Positions 22,893 to 33,500 of a stretch of DNA of 64,000 nucleotides are shown here, piece by piece. The position numbers and the translations under genes were made by a program. The notes under the pieces were generated by a model. It saw only the letters and a program-made list of their open reading frames with translations, did not search any database and had not been told where the DNA came from. How positions within the stretch are numbered: the stretch's first letter is position 1; every line of letters begins with the position of its first letter. The DNA comes from Candidatus Vesicomyosocius okutanii. Lineage in GTDB: Bacteria; Pseudomonadota; Gammaproteobacteria; PS1; Pseudothioglobaceae. The DNA is taken from positions 744,001 to 808,000 of the forward strand of contig NC_009465.1 in NCBI RefSeq assembly GCF_000010405.1, written 5' to 3'.

Positions 22893-25800
22893 CTAATGAT
22901 AATAAACCTTGCTTACCTGGTCTTGAGCTAAGATATTAACAGCATCAATTAACTGCTGATTAGGTGCTACTAAGTAAACTTTGTTTAACAGCATGCTACC
23001 TCTTAAATTATCAACAATATAAGAGATTTTAACTGGACAATTACCCTTATGTTCAATTAGAATCTTAATAAGTTTATCAAATATTGACTGGTGTTTAGTG
23101 TTTAATAATACTTCAAAACCCTTGGCATAACTTATTTTTACTTGCTCAATATTTTCAATTTTATTAACCACTAGTTGCCATTGATCTCTGAAATCTTTAT
23201 TAATCTTGCCAGAAATAACCACCACTTCATCAGTCATAAGTTGATTACTCACTAAAGTTAAAGTTTTCGTGAATACCACAGCATTTAATGACGCAGAACC
23301 ATCTTCAATTGTAATTAGAGCAATTCGCTCTCCATTCTTAATAGAGCGATAACGTAGATCTGAAATTAACGCTAATACACGTACATCTCTATTCTTTCTA
23401 AAGACAATATTAGAAGGTAATACTACATTAATGTTCTTTAAATCGGCTACTGTATACTCATTAGTAGGGTGATTATCAAAATAATAACCCAGCACACTTT
23501 TTTCTAATTGTAATCTTTTTTTAAACGAAAAACTTGGTGCTAAAAGATAACGCGTTTCATATTCATTATGTGAAAATAATCCGTTCTGACCACTAAAATA
23601 GTCACTTTGTTTTTGTTCTGCTTGTCTAATAGCTATGGGATAAGTTTTAATTAAACTCTCCCTATTCACGCCTAATATATCAAAAGCACCACTATAAATT
23701 AATGCTTCAATGGCACGCTTATTCAAATAACGCTTTTCAATTCTAGAACAAAATTCAAATAAATCCTTGTAGGTACCATTAGTACTACGTTCAAATACAA
23801 CTGCATCAACCAAGGCTACACCAACACCTTTAATTGCACCAAGACCATACAAAACTGTATTTTTATCAAGAATACTAAATTCGTAATTAGACTCGCACAC
23901 ATTTGGACCATTAACAATCAACCCCATTTGACGGATCTCACTTATAGTAAATGAAACCCTATCCGTATCATCCATCACACCAGATAAAACTGCAGCCATA
24001 AAAGGAGCTGGATAATGAGACTTAAGCCAAGCAGTATGATAAGAGACATATGCATATGCCACCGAATGAGACTTGTTAAAACCATAGCCTGAAAACTTAT
24101 CAATCAAATCAAAAATTTCATTGGCTTTTTTTTCATTAATACCCCTTTCAGCAGCACCTTTAACAAACACACTACGTTGACGATTCATTTCGCTGGCTTT
24201 TTTCTTACCCATCGCGCGCCTAAGCAAATCTGCACCACCTAAAGAATATCCTGCCATCACTTGTGCAGATTTCATTACTTGTTCTTGATATAAAAATACA
24301 CCATTAGTTGGTTTAAGAATTTGTTCTAACATAGGGTGTGGATACTTAACCTGCGCACCATGTTTTACATTAATATAATCATCTACCATACCTGCATCTA
24401 ATGGACCTGGACGATATAATGCTAGCATTGCAACAATATCTTCAAAATTATCTGCTTGAAGTTTCTTTAAATAACTACGCATCCCTTTAGACTCTAATTG
24501 AAAAACACCCGTTGTATCACAACTTTGAAGTAGTTTATAAACTCTTTTATCATCTAATGGTAAAGCATCTAAATTAATCGGTTCATCTGATAAACCCTTG
24601 ACGCTAATTAGTTTAATAGCCTTGTGAATAACCGTTAAATTAGATAATCCTAAAAAATCAAACTTAACCAAACCAACTGCTTCAACATCATCCTTGTCAA
24701 ATTGAGAAACTACACTATTATTCTCACCATAGCCTTTATACACTGGACAAAAATCACTAATTTTGCTAGGTGCAATCACCACACCACCTGCATGCGTACC
24801 AACGTTTCGTACTAAACCCTCTAATTGCTTAGAAAGATCAATTAATGCCGTTACGCTTTCTTCTGAATCATAACGAGCTCGTAATTCTTTAGAGCCCCCT
24901 TTCTCAGGCTCACTCAAAGCTTTTTCAAGTGTCGCCCTTAAATCGTTAGGAATCATCTTTGATATTTGGTCACTAAACCCATAAGGATGTCCCAAAACAC
25001 GCCCTACATCACGCACCACACCTTTAGCCGCCATCGTACCATAGGTAATGATTTGTGAAACCTTCTCATGACCATACCTTTTAGCTACATAACCAATCAC
25101 TTCATCCCGACGATCAGTACAAAAATCAATGTCAAGATCTGGCATTGAAACTCGCTCTGGATTTAAAAAACGTTCAAATAATAATTCATGCTTAATTGGA
25201 TCAACATTGGTAATACCTAAAACATAAGCCACTAAAGAACCAGCACCTGAACCACGACCTGGACCTACTGGTATATCATTTTCTTTTGACCATTTAATAA
25301 AATCTGCCACAATTAAAAAATAACCTGAAAATCCCATTTGGATGATAATATCAAGTTCAAATTTTAAACGCTGTTGATAAATATTAACATCTACCTTTAA
25401 GTTTTTCAAGCGTTGAACCAAACCACCCTCTGACTCTTCACTAAAAAATTGTTCTATAGTTAAGTGTTCTGGAATAGGGAAGTCTGGCAAATAATTCTTT
25501 TTAAATAACTCAAAATGTACATTACAACGCTTGGCAAGCTCTAATGTATTTTCTAAAATTTCTGGTAAATCAGAAAATAGCTTATACATTTGTTTAGGTG
25601 ATTTTAAAAATTGCTGATTAGAAAAATGTCGCTTACGCTGCGTGTCATCCAAAAGACTACCTTGAGAAATACAAATCCTAGCCTCATGTGCATCAAAATC
25701 ACTTTCATTTAAAAATTGTACATCATTAGTTGCCACAACAGCAATACCAAGTTCAAGTGCCAATTTAATACAAAGATGTAAATGCTTTTCATCAAATTTC

Positions 25801-26318
25801 CTTGAAGTTCTTTGAACACCCAAATAATAACGATCAACAAAAATAGCTTGCCAAAACTCAGATTTCTGCTTAGCCTTAACTATTTTATTTGATATTAAAT
25901 ATTTAGCTACATCACTATAAATAGGAGTTGCAATCATGATCAAGCCTTGATTATAATCAATTAACTCTTGCTGTGTTATACTGACACGCTCGCATGAGCG
26001 TCCTTGAGTATAAGACAAAGAAATCAATTCAGAAAGATTAAGATAGCCTTGATGATCTTGACATAATAATAAACCTGAATAAAGCTCACCTTCCTTATCT
26101 TTAATATTAATTCTAGCGCCAAATATTGGCTTGATGTTAGCAGCAGTAGCTTTTTGATAAAATTTAACTGCTGCAAAAAGATTAGATTCATCTGTTAATG
26201 CAATTGAATCCATGCCAATTTCTTGTACCTTTTCAATAAATTTTGAAATACGTACTACAGAGTTTTCAACTGAAAACTCACTTTGACAATGTAGATGTAC
26301 AAAACCAGGATTAACCAT
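22893..26318 (-). CDS. dnaE: DNA polymerase III alpha subunit
   Basis: DnaE is the replicative polymerase. In order: PHP domain (FVHLHCQSEFS at the N terminus), family C polymerase palm with the catalytic aspartates in MPDLDIDFCTDRR (about residues 390-402) and GPGRGSGAGSLVAY, fingers with YQEQVMKSAQVMAGYS and GYGFNKSHSVAYA, helix-hairpin-helix GLGAIKGVG, and a C-terminal OB fold (VRVLALISDLR). At 1141 residues it is close to the E. coli enzyme (1160). Single gene with no visible operon partner. Confidence 0.97.
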   Translation of the reverse strand: MVNPGFVHLHCQSEFSVENSVVRISKFIEKVQEIGMDSIALTDESNLFAAVKFYQKATAANIKPIFGARINIKDKEGELYSGLLLCQDHQGYLNLSELISLSYTQGRSCERVSITQQELIDYNQGLIMIATPIYSDVAKYLISNKIVKAKQKSEFWQAIFVDRYYLGVQRTSRKFDEKHLHLCIKLALELGIAVVATNDVQFLNESDFDAHEARICISQGSLLDDTQRKRHFSNQQFLKSPKQMYKLFSDLPEILENTLELAKRCNVHFELFKKNYLPDFPIPEHLTIEQFFSEESEGGLVQRLKNLKVDVNIYQQRLKFELDIIIQMGFSGYFLIVADFIKWSKENDIPVGPGRGSGAGSLVAYVLGITNVDPIKHELLFERFLNPERVSMPDLDIDFCTDRRDEVIGYVAKRYGHEKVSQIITYGTMAAKGVVRDVGRVLGHPYGFSDQISKMIPNDLRATLEKALSEPEKGGSKELRARYDSEESVTALIDLSKQLEGLVRNVGTHAGGVVIAPSKISDFCPVYKGYGENNSVVSQFDKDDVEAVGLVKFDFLGLSNLTVIHKAIKLISVKGLSDEPINLDALPLDDKRVYKLLQSCDTTGVFQLESKGMRSYLKKLQADNFEDIVAMLALYRPGPLDAGMVDDYINVKHGAQVKYPHPMLEQILKPTNGVFLYQEQVMKSAQVMAGYSLGGADLLRRAMGKKKASEMNRQRSVFVKGAAERGINEKKANEIFDLIDKFSGYGFNKSHSVAYAYVSYHTAWLKSHYPAPFMAAVLSGVMDDTDRVSFTISEIRQMGLIVNGPNVCESNYEFSILDKNTVLYGLGAIKGVGVALVDAVVFERSTNGTYKDLFEFCSRIEKRYLNKRAIEALIYSGAFDILGVNRESLIKTYPIAIRQAEQKQSDYFSGQNGLFSHNEYETRYLLAPSFSFKKRLQLEKSVLGYYFDNHPTNEYTVADLKNINVVLPSNIVFRKNRDVRVLALISDLRYRSIKNGERIALITIEDGSASLNAVVFTKTLTLVSNQLMTDEVVVISGKINKDFRDQWQLVVNKIENIEQVKISYAKGFEVLLNTKHQSIFDKLIKILIEHKGNCPVKISYIVDNLRGSMLLNKVYLVAPNQQLIDAVNILAQDQVSKVYYH

Positions 26319-26422
26319 TAAGAATAATTAAAATGAATTTAATGAATACTTACCTATTTTACAAGTCTAAATAAACTACTATAAAGTACTTAATTTTATT
26401 TTAAGTAGCGCTAATAAACAAT

Positions 26423-26460
26423 AAAAATAGAAGAATTCTCTAGAACTCACTAGATTTTCT
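26423..26460 (-). terminator. Candidate terminator after the sox cluster
   Basis: On the minus strand, directly at the soxK stop, AGAA-AA-TCTAG pairs with CTAGA-GAA-TTCT around a six-base loop (26432-26460). CTATTTTTATT follows. The stem is imperfect, but the position and T-rich tail fit an intrinsic terminator. Confidence 0.45.
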
Positions 26461-26777
26461 TAGAACCTAGGCCCTGCTGTTTTTGCTAAAATAGTTTGTA
26501 ATGTTGCATTAACTGTTTGCTTATGAGCTTTATTTGCCAAGATAATTGCCGCAACATTTTTACCTGATTTATACAATTTCTTAGCTTCTTTAATCATCTT
26601 TCCAGTATCGCGCCATGCCATATCTGCAGCAAGGTTCTCTTTATAGCCAGTTTCAGCTGCCGCAATAGAAGACTTAAATGAATTAGAGTTATTATTCCAG
26701 TTATACAAACTACCCATATAGCCAGCAAGAGCTATCAAAGTAAATAATACCAAAACTATTAATAATACTCTTTTCAT
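26460..26777 (-). CDS. soxK: SoxXA-binding protein SoxK
   Basis: The 105-residue protein has an N-terminal signal/anchor helix (about 4-24). A helical region follows with the motif MAWRDTGKMIKEAKKL and IILANKAHKQ, which resembles the small SoxXA-binding (SoxK/SAXB) proteins of Chlorobium and sulfur-oxidising gammaproteobacteria. These bind SoxXA in the periplasm and help it load thiosulfate on SoxYZ. It is the last gene of soxXYZAK, 14 bases after soxA, with a good AGGAGAGA ribosome site. Assignment rests on motif recall and gene position. Confidence 0.8.
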   Translation of the reverse strand: MKRVLLIVLVLFTLIALAGYMGSLYNWNNNSNSFKSSIAAAETGYKENLAADMAWRDTGKMIKEAKKLYKSGKNVAAIILANKAHKQTVNATLQTILAKTAGPRF

Positions 26778-26791
26778 TAAGTATCTCTCTC

Positions 26792-27607
26792 CTATTTTCT
26801 ATACCTATCGGCAGTAATTTTGAGACCATTACTCATTGCCTGGTGGAAGAATTCCATGTTACGAAGTGCTTCTGTTTGAGGTTTTAACGGATTAGCACGT
26901 ATATTCTTTAAACAACTAGAGTAACGACGGTGCAGTGTACCCATACCAGTCCATTTTACACGATACATAGGTATGTGAGTAGTATGACCTAGTGCAGGAG
27001 ATAGAATATCAGCACGAGCTTTTTTACCTGCGTTATATACATGGCAGTCTGCACAAGACATATTAAACTGACCACGCTTAGCATAAAAGAAAATCTTACC
27101 TTTCTCATAAGCCACTTTAGCACCAAAAGACTCAACTTTTACATTAATCTTTTGTCCAGCCGCTTGGTCTGAAATCCAAGCACTAATACGAGCAATTTTA
27201 CCTTTATTGTAACTTAATTTATTACCAGTTTGGTTCTGATAACAATTTTTAATTGCAGTTTCAAGTGTGACTACTTGCTGAGTCGCTTCATTAAAGTATG
27301 GATGTTGAATACGGGCTGCTACTGGGTCTTTCAATGAAACACATTTGTTAAGACCAAACTTCAAATACTCCTTACCCCCATCCTCCACTGCCTCTTCATA
27401 AGGAGGAATACCATCTAAAATTTCTTCAAATTGTTCCCTTGAATCTTGATCAATCATATATACACCATTGGTATAGTCTGCAAGTTCAACACTCGGAAAA
27501 ATTGTTTTAAAGTGGTTAATAAAGGCTTTCTGATCAGATTTAACATCAGCTAATGCCACGCTAACCAAAAAACCTAAACAAGCCATTGTGGTTATTATTT
27601 TTTTCAT
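26792..27607 (-). CDS. soxA: L-cysteine S-thiosulfotransferase subunit SoxA (single-heme type)
   Basis: SoxA is the cytochrome c subunit of periplasmic SoxAX, which couples thiosulfate to the SoxY cysteine. A signal peptide ends near SVALA. One heme motif is present, CADCH (about residue 200), followed by the active-site Cys in RRYSSCLKNIRA. The N-terminal heme of diheme SoxA is absent; cysteines in NKCVSL and KNCYQN sit there instead, as in single-heme SoxA proteins where they form a disulfide. I prefer the ATG giving MKKIITT; a GTG nine bases upstream (27616) is the alternative. Confidence 0.94.
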   Translation of the reverse strand: MKKIITTMACLGFLVSVALADVKSDQKAFINHFKTIFPSVELADYTNGVYMIDQDSREQFEEILDGIPPYEEAVEDGGKEYLKFGLNKCVSLKDPVAARIQHPYFNEATQQVVTLETAIKNCYQNQTGNKLSYNKGKIARISAWISDQAAGQKINVKVESFGAKVAYEKGKIFFYAKRGQFNMSCADCHVYNAGKKARADILSPALGHTTHIPMYRVKWTGMGTLHRRYSSCLKNIRANPLKPQTEALRNMEFFHQAMSNGLKITADRYRK

Positions 27608-27634
27608 TAATTTCACGTTAGTAATTATAAACAG

Positions 27635-27937
27635 TTATTTAGACTTTACAGTCGCAGAACCTGTTTCACCTTTATTGCTGTTGTACTTAAGTTCAATTAT
27701 ATCGCCTTTCTTACCAGGAACCTTAAACTTAAAATATGGATTTTTAGAAATTGAAATACCGATATCAGCATCTACAATTTTGTTACCATTATGTAATATA
27801 ACTATATTTTCAATATAATTCGCTGGAACTATTTTACCTTTTTTCTTACGTAAACCTGTTTCCATAGGGTGTTTAATTAAACATTTAATACTAATCACAC
27901 CTTTTTTTGCCTTTGGTTTTAATTTAATACTTGCCAT
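27635..27937 (-). CDS. soxZ: Thiosulfate oxidation carrier subunit SoxZ
   Basis: SoxZ is the immunoglobulin-like partner of SoxY in the periplasmic carrier on which sulfur is oxidised. At 100 residues it matches the family: SIKLKPKAKKG, IKHPMETGLRKKKGK.., an IVILHNG strand, KNPYFKFKVPGKKGD, and a C-terminal TGSATVKSK. It has no signal peptide of its own, as usual: it is exported with SoxY by the Tat route. It lies 33 bases after soxY. Confidence 0.96.
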   Translation of the reverse strand: MASIKLKPKAKKGVISIKCLIKHPMETGLRKKKGKIVPANYIENIVILHNGNKIVDADIGISISKNPYFKFKVPGKKGDIIELKYNSNKGETGSATVKSK

Positions 27938-27970
27938 TTATATATACTCCATTTTAATATAATTAGTTAA

Positions 27971-28414
27971 TTAGCCACCACAACCGCCAATCGTTACCTT
28001 AACTTCTTGAGTTCTAGAAGTTATTATTCCACCCGCTGTCACTAACGCTATAACTGAAGAAGTTCTACCCATCTTAACACGGGTAGAAACATAACCATGA
28101 GCACCAGATAAATTAAATGAAGCCGCCAAGGGCATAGAATTATTTTTAATATAAAAAGAAATATCTGTTACGTCTTTAATTTTAGAAGCATCCACTGTCA
28201 TAGGCACTACCTCACCATTTTCAGCAATTTTAGGTGCTTTAAATTTAAATAAGCCTTCTTTAGCACTTACAACCGAAGTACTTACTATATCTGATTTATC
28301 CTTAAAACTTGCAGAATTAGCAAAAACCATGCTTGGTGTTAATAAACCTGCACTTACTGCTGTAGCAACTGCAGAACTTGCTATTGCACTTTTTAAAAAT
28401 AATCTTCTTTTCAT
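27971..28414 (-). CDS. soxY: Thiosulfate oxidation carrier protein SoxY
   Basis: SoxY carries sulfur intermediates on a cysteine in a flexible C-terminal arm, visible as IGGCGG at the very end. The N terminus is a Tat signal, KRRLFLKSAIASSA, cleaved after VFA. The true ATG is at 28414, with AAGGAG eight bases upstream; longer in-frame extension runs into soxX. The mature protein of about 115 residues has normal length. SoxCD are not encoded nearby, so the sulfane sulfur is likely not oxidised on SoxY itself but passed elsewhere (inference from other organisms lacking SoxCD). Confidence 0.97.
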   Translation of the reverse strand: MKRRLFLKSAIASSAVATAVSAGLLTPSMVFANSASFKDKSDIVSTSVVSAKEGLFKFKAPKIAENGEVVPMTVDASKIKDVTDISFYIKNNSMPLAASFNLSGAHGYVSTRVKMGRTSSVIALVTAGGIITSRTQEVKVTIGGCGG

Positions 28415-28424
28415 TTTGTTCTCC

Positions 28425-28772
28425 TTATTTTGAATAAATAAAATCTGTAATTTGATCAATTTGATTTTCAGTTAATATTTGATGCTTACCAAATGGAGGC
28501 ATAATTGAATATGGATTTTTAATTGTTGCATCCCAAATTTGTTTTCTTAAATCAGCCTTATTTGGAAATCTCTCCTTCATTGCAAATAATGGTGGTCCAA
28601 TTGTTCCTGGTAAGCTACCACCTGGAATCATATGACATGCTAAACAATTTCCCAACTTACGACCAAAAGTTACTTCTTCACCAGTCATCTCTTTAGCACC
28701 TGTTTGTGCTGATATCATAAATAATACTATCAATATCACAACTGTTGGGATAGAAGAAATAGCTTCCTTCAT
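28425..28772 (-). CDS. soxX: Cytochrome c subunit SoxX
   Basis: SoxX is the monoheme electron-accepting subunit of SoxAX. The 115-residue protein has a signal peptide (to about residue 26), the heme motif CLACHMIPGG, and the distal-ligand region MPPFGKH. The stretches GTIGPPLFAMKERFP and LRKQIWDATIKNP are characteristic of SoxX. It is the first gene of the cluster; a TATAAT-like box lies upstream on the minus strand at 28876-28881 but without a clear -35. soxB is missing from the cluster. Confidence 0.96.
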   Translation of the reverse strand: MKEAISSIPTVVILIVLFMISAQTGAKEMTGEEVTFGRKLGNCLACHMIPGGSLPGTIGPPLFAMKERFPNKADLRKQIWDATIKNPYSIMPPFGKHQILTENQIDQITDFIYSK

Positions 28773-28957
28773 GTTGTTCTCCTATTTATATAAATCAACA
28801 AGATAATTAAACCTTGATAAAAATGAATGATATAGCACTTAAAAATACTTTGCAACTCTTTTATTAAAGCGTTATATTATAATATTCTTTTTTTAGGAAA
28901 AGAATTTAGCACAATACTCGTACTTTATAACTTTATTCAAGAATAATTTTTCCTGTT

Positions 28958-28989
28958 AAAACTAACTAATAATATTTTTAGTTAGTTTT
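28958..28989 (-). terminator. Terminator-like hairpin after trpE
   Basis: AAAACTAACT (28958-28967) and its exact complement AGTTAGTTTT (28980-28989) form a 10-bp stem with a 12-base loop. It starts six bases past the trpE stop. The T-run is part of the descending arm. Confidence 0.6.
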
Positions 28990-28995
28990 CTCCAC

Positions 28996-30450
28996 TTAAA
29001 CTTGCTGTGCAGCTTTGATCAATGCTTGAGCTTTATGCATAGTTTCATCCCACTCTGATTGCGCTGTAGAATCATAAACAATACCTGCTCCAGCTTGGAC
29101 ATAAAGTATTTGCTCCTTAATCACGGCAGTACGAATAGCAATTGCCATATCCATACATCCATGCCAAGATAAGTAGCCAATTGCACCTGAATAAATATTT
29201 CGTTTTAATGGTTCAACCTCATTGATAATTTCCATTGCTCGCACTTTAGGGGCACCACTGAGTGTGCCTGCTGGAAAAGTTGCTTTTAAAACATCAATCA
29301 CACTCACGTCATCTTTAAGCTCACATTCAACATTTGATACAATATGCATTACATGCGAATAGCGCTCAACAAACATTCTATCGGTCAGCTTAACTGTACC
29401 AGTTTTTGCAATACGACCTAAATCATTACGGCCTAAATCAATCAACATTAAATGTTCTGCAATTTCTTTTTCATCATTCAATAAGTCTTGTTCTAACTCT
29501 AAATCTTGAGCATGATCTTTACCCCGTGAGCGAGTACCAGCCATGGGTCTAATAGTTGCACGTCTATTGTTATCTACACGAGTAAGAATCTCTGGTGAAG
29601 AACCAATAATCATAATATCATCTAAATTAAGATAATACATATAAGGTGACGGGTTAAGACGTCTAAGTTGTCTATACAACTCAATTGGTGATGCTTTAAA
29701 TGTTGCGCTAAGTCTTTGTGAAGGAACCACCTGCATAACATCACCAGATTTAATATATTGTTGAATAGTATCAACAGCAATTTTATAATTTTGCTCACCA
29801 AAACTAGACGTAAAATTTATATCACTAAAGTGATGAGATTGATAATCTTTTTTAATTAAAGGCTGGTTAATCTGACGCTTGATTTTACTAAGTCTTAATT
29901 GCGCATCTTCAAAATCCTGTTTAACAGGATTAATGTGTGTTATTAAAAAAGCTTTATTAGCTAAATTATCAAATACCACTAAATCATTAGATACCATAAG
30001 CATAATATCTGCAATATTAAACTCGTCTTTTTGCTTGGAAAATTTTAATTTTGGTTCAATATAGTGAATAATTTCATAACCAAAATAGCCAACTAAACCA
30101 CCGTTAAACTCTGGTAAGTTGTTAATCTTTGGTACACTGTATTTCTGTTGATATTTCTCAATCCATAATAGTGGGTCTGCCACTATAAGTGATTCAAGCA
30201 ACTGTGTATCTTGTTCAATACGTACTTCATTGCCAAATACTTTAATGACAGTTTGTGCACTCAAACCAATGATTGAATAACGACCCCATTTTTCTCCACC
30301 TTGTACGGATTCAAAAAGATAAGAATAAGGTGTATCTGCCAGTTTTAAATACAAACCTAATGCGGTATCAGTATCTAAAATCACTTCCTTAAAAACAGGA
30401 ATATGATTATAACCTTGTTTAACAAATTGATTAAAACTAGATTGATTCAT
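28996..30450 (-). CDS. trpE: Anthranilate synthase component I
   Basis: TrpE makes anthranilate from chorismate, the first committed step of tryptophan synthesis. The chorismate-binding domain carries IRPMAGTRSRG, GTLSGAPKVRAMEII, LIDLGRNDLGRIAK and YVQAGAGIVYDS. The N-terminal domain has the feedback-site-like SYLFESVQGGEKWGRYS. Start taken at the ATG giving MNQSSFN (484 residues); a longer GTG-start frame would begin inside the upstream terminator. No ribosome site is evident. trpG and trpD do not follow. It starts just 20 bases after the rpoBC terminator. Confidence 0.95.
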   Translation of the reverse strand: MNQSSFNQFVKQGYNHIPVFKEVILDTDTALGLYLKLADTPYSYLFESVQGGEKWGRYSIIGLSAQTVIKVFGNEVRIEQDTQLLESLIVADPLLWIEKYQQKYSVPKINNLPEFNGGLVGYFGYEIIHYIEPKLKFSKQKDEFNIADIMLMVSNDLVVFDNLANKAFLITHINPVKQDFEDAQLRLSKIKRQINQPLIKKDYQSHHFSDINFTSSFGEQNYKIAVDTIQQYIKSGDVMQVVPSQRLSATFKASPIELYRQLRRLNPSPYMYYLNLDDIMIIGSSPEILTRVDNNRRATIRPMAGTRSRGKDHAQDLELEQDLLNDEKEIAEHLMLIDLGRNDLGRIAKTGTVKLTDRMFVERYSHVMHIVSNVECELKDDVSVIDVLKATFPAGTLSGAPKVRAMEIINEVEPLKRNIYSGAIGYLSWHGCMDMAIAIRTAVIKEQILYVQAGAGIVYDSTAQSEWDETMHKAQALIKAAQQV

Positions 30451-30470
30451 ATAATAAAATTTATTGTAAT

Positions 30471-30504
30471 AAAAAACCACATCAATTTTAATTAATGCGG
30501 TTTT
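30471..30504 (-). terminator. Intrinsic terminator of the rpoBC operon
   Basis: On the minus strand AAAACCGCAT (30495-30504) pairs with ATGTGGTTTT (30473-30482), 10 bp with one G-U. T-residues continue after the stem. It lies 33 bases beyond the rpoC stop and 20 bases before the trpE start. Confidence 0.85.
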
Positions 30505-30537
30505 CCTTTTCTAAACAAAAGTTAAATATCACTCCTC

Positions 30538-33500
30538 TTACGTTTGTTCCTCTGCTTCCTTTAATTGATCAGATAATGCTTGTTGTGCATCAACTGTTTG
30601 CGTAGTAATACTTTCAACATATTGAGCACGACGTACTTGATGATGTTTAAAGCCTGTACCTGCTGGAATCAATCGACCCACAATCACATTCTCTTTCAAA
30701 CCTTGGAGTGTATCTACACGTCCTGTTGTTGAAGCTTCTGTCAAAACACGAGTTGTTTCTTGAAACGAGGCAGCAGAAATAAACGATTCAGTTGCCAAAG
30801 ATGCTTTAGTAATACCCATTAACAACCTTTGATAATTAATTAAATCCTTTCCCTGTGCTTCTAATTGATAGTTCATCTCAATCACTCGTCCATATTCAGC
30901 AGTTTCACCATTAACAAATGATGAATCTCCTGCATCAAGGATTTCAACTTTACGTAACATTTGTTTAACAATCACCTCAATATGCTTGTCAGAAATATTA
31001 ACACCTTGTAAACGATATACATTTTGTACTTCTCTAACAACATAATTAGCCAATGCTTCAACGCCTAATAGGCGTAAAATATCATGCGGATTAGATGGAC
31101 CGTCTGAAATTACATCACCTTTTTCAATCGTCTCACCATCAAATACATTAATTTGACTCCATTTATGGATCATCATTTCAGTAGCTTTACCTTCTGAACT
31201 AGTAATAATTAAACGATCTTTAGATTTAGTAGAATTGCCAAAACTAATAACACCAGTTGCCTCTGCAAGAATAGAATGATCTTTAGCCTTACGCGCTTCA
31301 AATAAATCAGCAACACGTGGCAGACCACCTGTAATATCACTTGTTTTAGACAAATCTTTAGGGATTTTAGCCAATACTCCACCTGCTGCAATCACTTGAT
31401 TATCATCTAGATTAATCTTAACAGTCGATGGTAGATAATGTGTTGATAATACAACTTCAGAATCATTTTCCTCAACCATTTTAATTAACGGCTTTAACCC
31501 CTTTGCTGCTGTTGATCTTTCAGCTTCATCAATCATCTCAAAGAACGTTAAACCTGTCAATGGATCAGTGTTTTTATTAACTGTCATTCCCTCAACAAAA
31601 TCTACAAAAATAACGCGACCTGCTTGCTCAGAAATAATAGGATGTGTATGAGGGTCCCAATCAGAAATCTTATCTTTTGCTGTAACTGCACCACCTTCTT
31701 GTACATGTACAATTGCACCATAAGGAATTTTATAACGTTCAACCTCTTGACCCTTGTTATTACGAATCGTCACTTCAGAAGAACGAGAAATAACCACTAA
31801 ATCATTATTTTCATTGGTGATTGATTTTAGATTTTCAAAATGTGCAATACCATCAGTATTAACATTAATACTACTGACTGCAGTAGAAGCAGATGCAGCA
31901 CCGCCAATATGGAAAGTACGCATAGTTAACTGTGTACCTGGCTCACCAATAGATTGTGCTGCAATAACACCAATCGCCTCACCTACACCAATTTTATGAC
32001 CACGTGCCATATCATTACCATAGCATGATGAGCACACACCATAACGTGTATCGCAAGTAATAGAAGAACGTACTTTAATCGATTCAATGCCTAATTCATT
32101 GATCTTATCTGAATCATCCAAAGATACTAAATGACCCTTTTCTAAAAATATCTCTATTGAATCAGGCATTAACACATCTTCAGCTGTTACTCGACCTAAG
32201 GTTGCTGTACCCAGGGTTTGTACAATATTACCACCATCAATTACTGCCTTCATAATCAGACCATTGTCAGTACCACAGTCGTTTTCAGTAATAACCAAAT
32301 CTTGTCCAACATCTACCAAACGTCTAGTCAAATAACCAGAATTTGCTGTTTTGAGGGCTGTATCAGCCAAGCCTTTACGTGCACCGTGCGTAGAAATAAA
32401 GTATTGCATATTGTTTAAGCCTTCACGAAAATTGGATGTAATTGGTGTTTCAATAATTGACCCATCTGGCTTTGCCATTAATCCACGCATACCTGATAAT
32501 TGACGCATTTGTGCAGGAGAACCTCTAGCACCTGAATCAGCCATCATGTAAACCGAATTAAACGAGGCAAGTTTCTGAATCTTGCCATCAACATCGGTAA
32601 AATTTTCAAAACCAATTTCATCCATCATGGCTTTTGCCACTTTTTCAGAAGTACGTGACCAAATATCAATCACCTTATTATAACGTTCGCCATCAGTCAC
32701 AACACCTTTGGAAAATTGCTCTTGAATATCTTTAACTTGGATTTCTGCTTGTTCGATCATTTTAGCTTTAGAATCTGGAATAATCATATCATTTGAACAA
32801 AATGAAATACCTGATTTAGTTGAATATTGAAAACCCATATACATCATTTGGTCAGCAAACATAACCGTTTGCTTTAATTCTTGAGTGCGATAACAAACAT
32901 GAATTAGATTAGAAACTACTTTTTTACTAATAGCCTCATTAATTAAATTAAACGACAAACCATTTGGCAAAATTCTTGAAAAAATCGCACGACCCACTGT
33001 AGTATCAACAATACGTTTAGCACTGGGTTCAAACTTACCGTTAACTTTATGATAATCTTGGATACGTAGTTTAACCTTTGCATGCAAAGTAACACTGTCA
33101 GACTCATAAGCATTAAGTGCTTCAGTTGCATTTACAAAAATTAGACCCTCACCTTTTTGATTAATCATCTCACGAGTCATATAATAAAGACCTAAGATAA
33201 CATCTTGCGATGGCACAATAATAGGTTCACCACTAGCAAGATGTAATACATTATTAGAAGCCAACATTAATGTTCTTGCTTCTAATTGCGCCTCTTCAGA
33301 TAAAGGCACGTGTACTGCCATTTGATCACCATCAAAATCAGCATTAAATGCACCACACACAAGTGGATGTAACTGAATAGCTTTACCTTCAATTAGTAAT
33401 GGCTCAAATGCTTGAATACCCAAACGGTGTAATGTTGGGGCACGATTTAGTAAAACTGGATGTTGATGCACAACTCTCTCTAAAATATCCCACACTTCTG

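Noticed and set aside
30451-30480. GTG start extending trpE by ten residues
   Set aside because: It would begin inside the rpoBC terminator stem, and the extension does not resemble TrpE.
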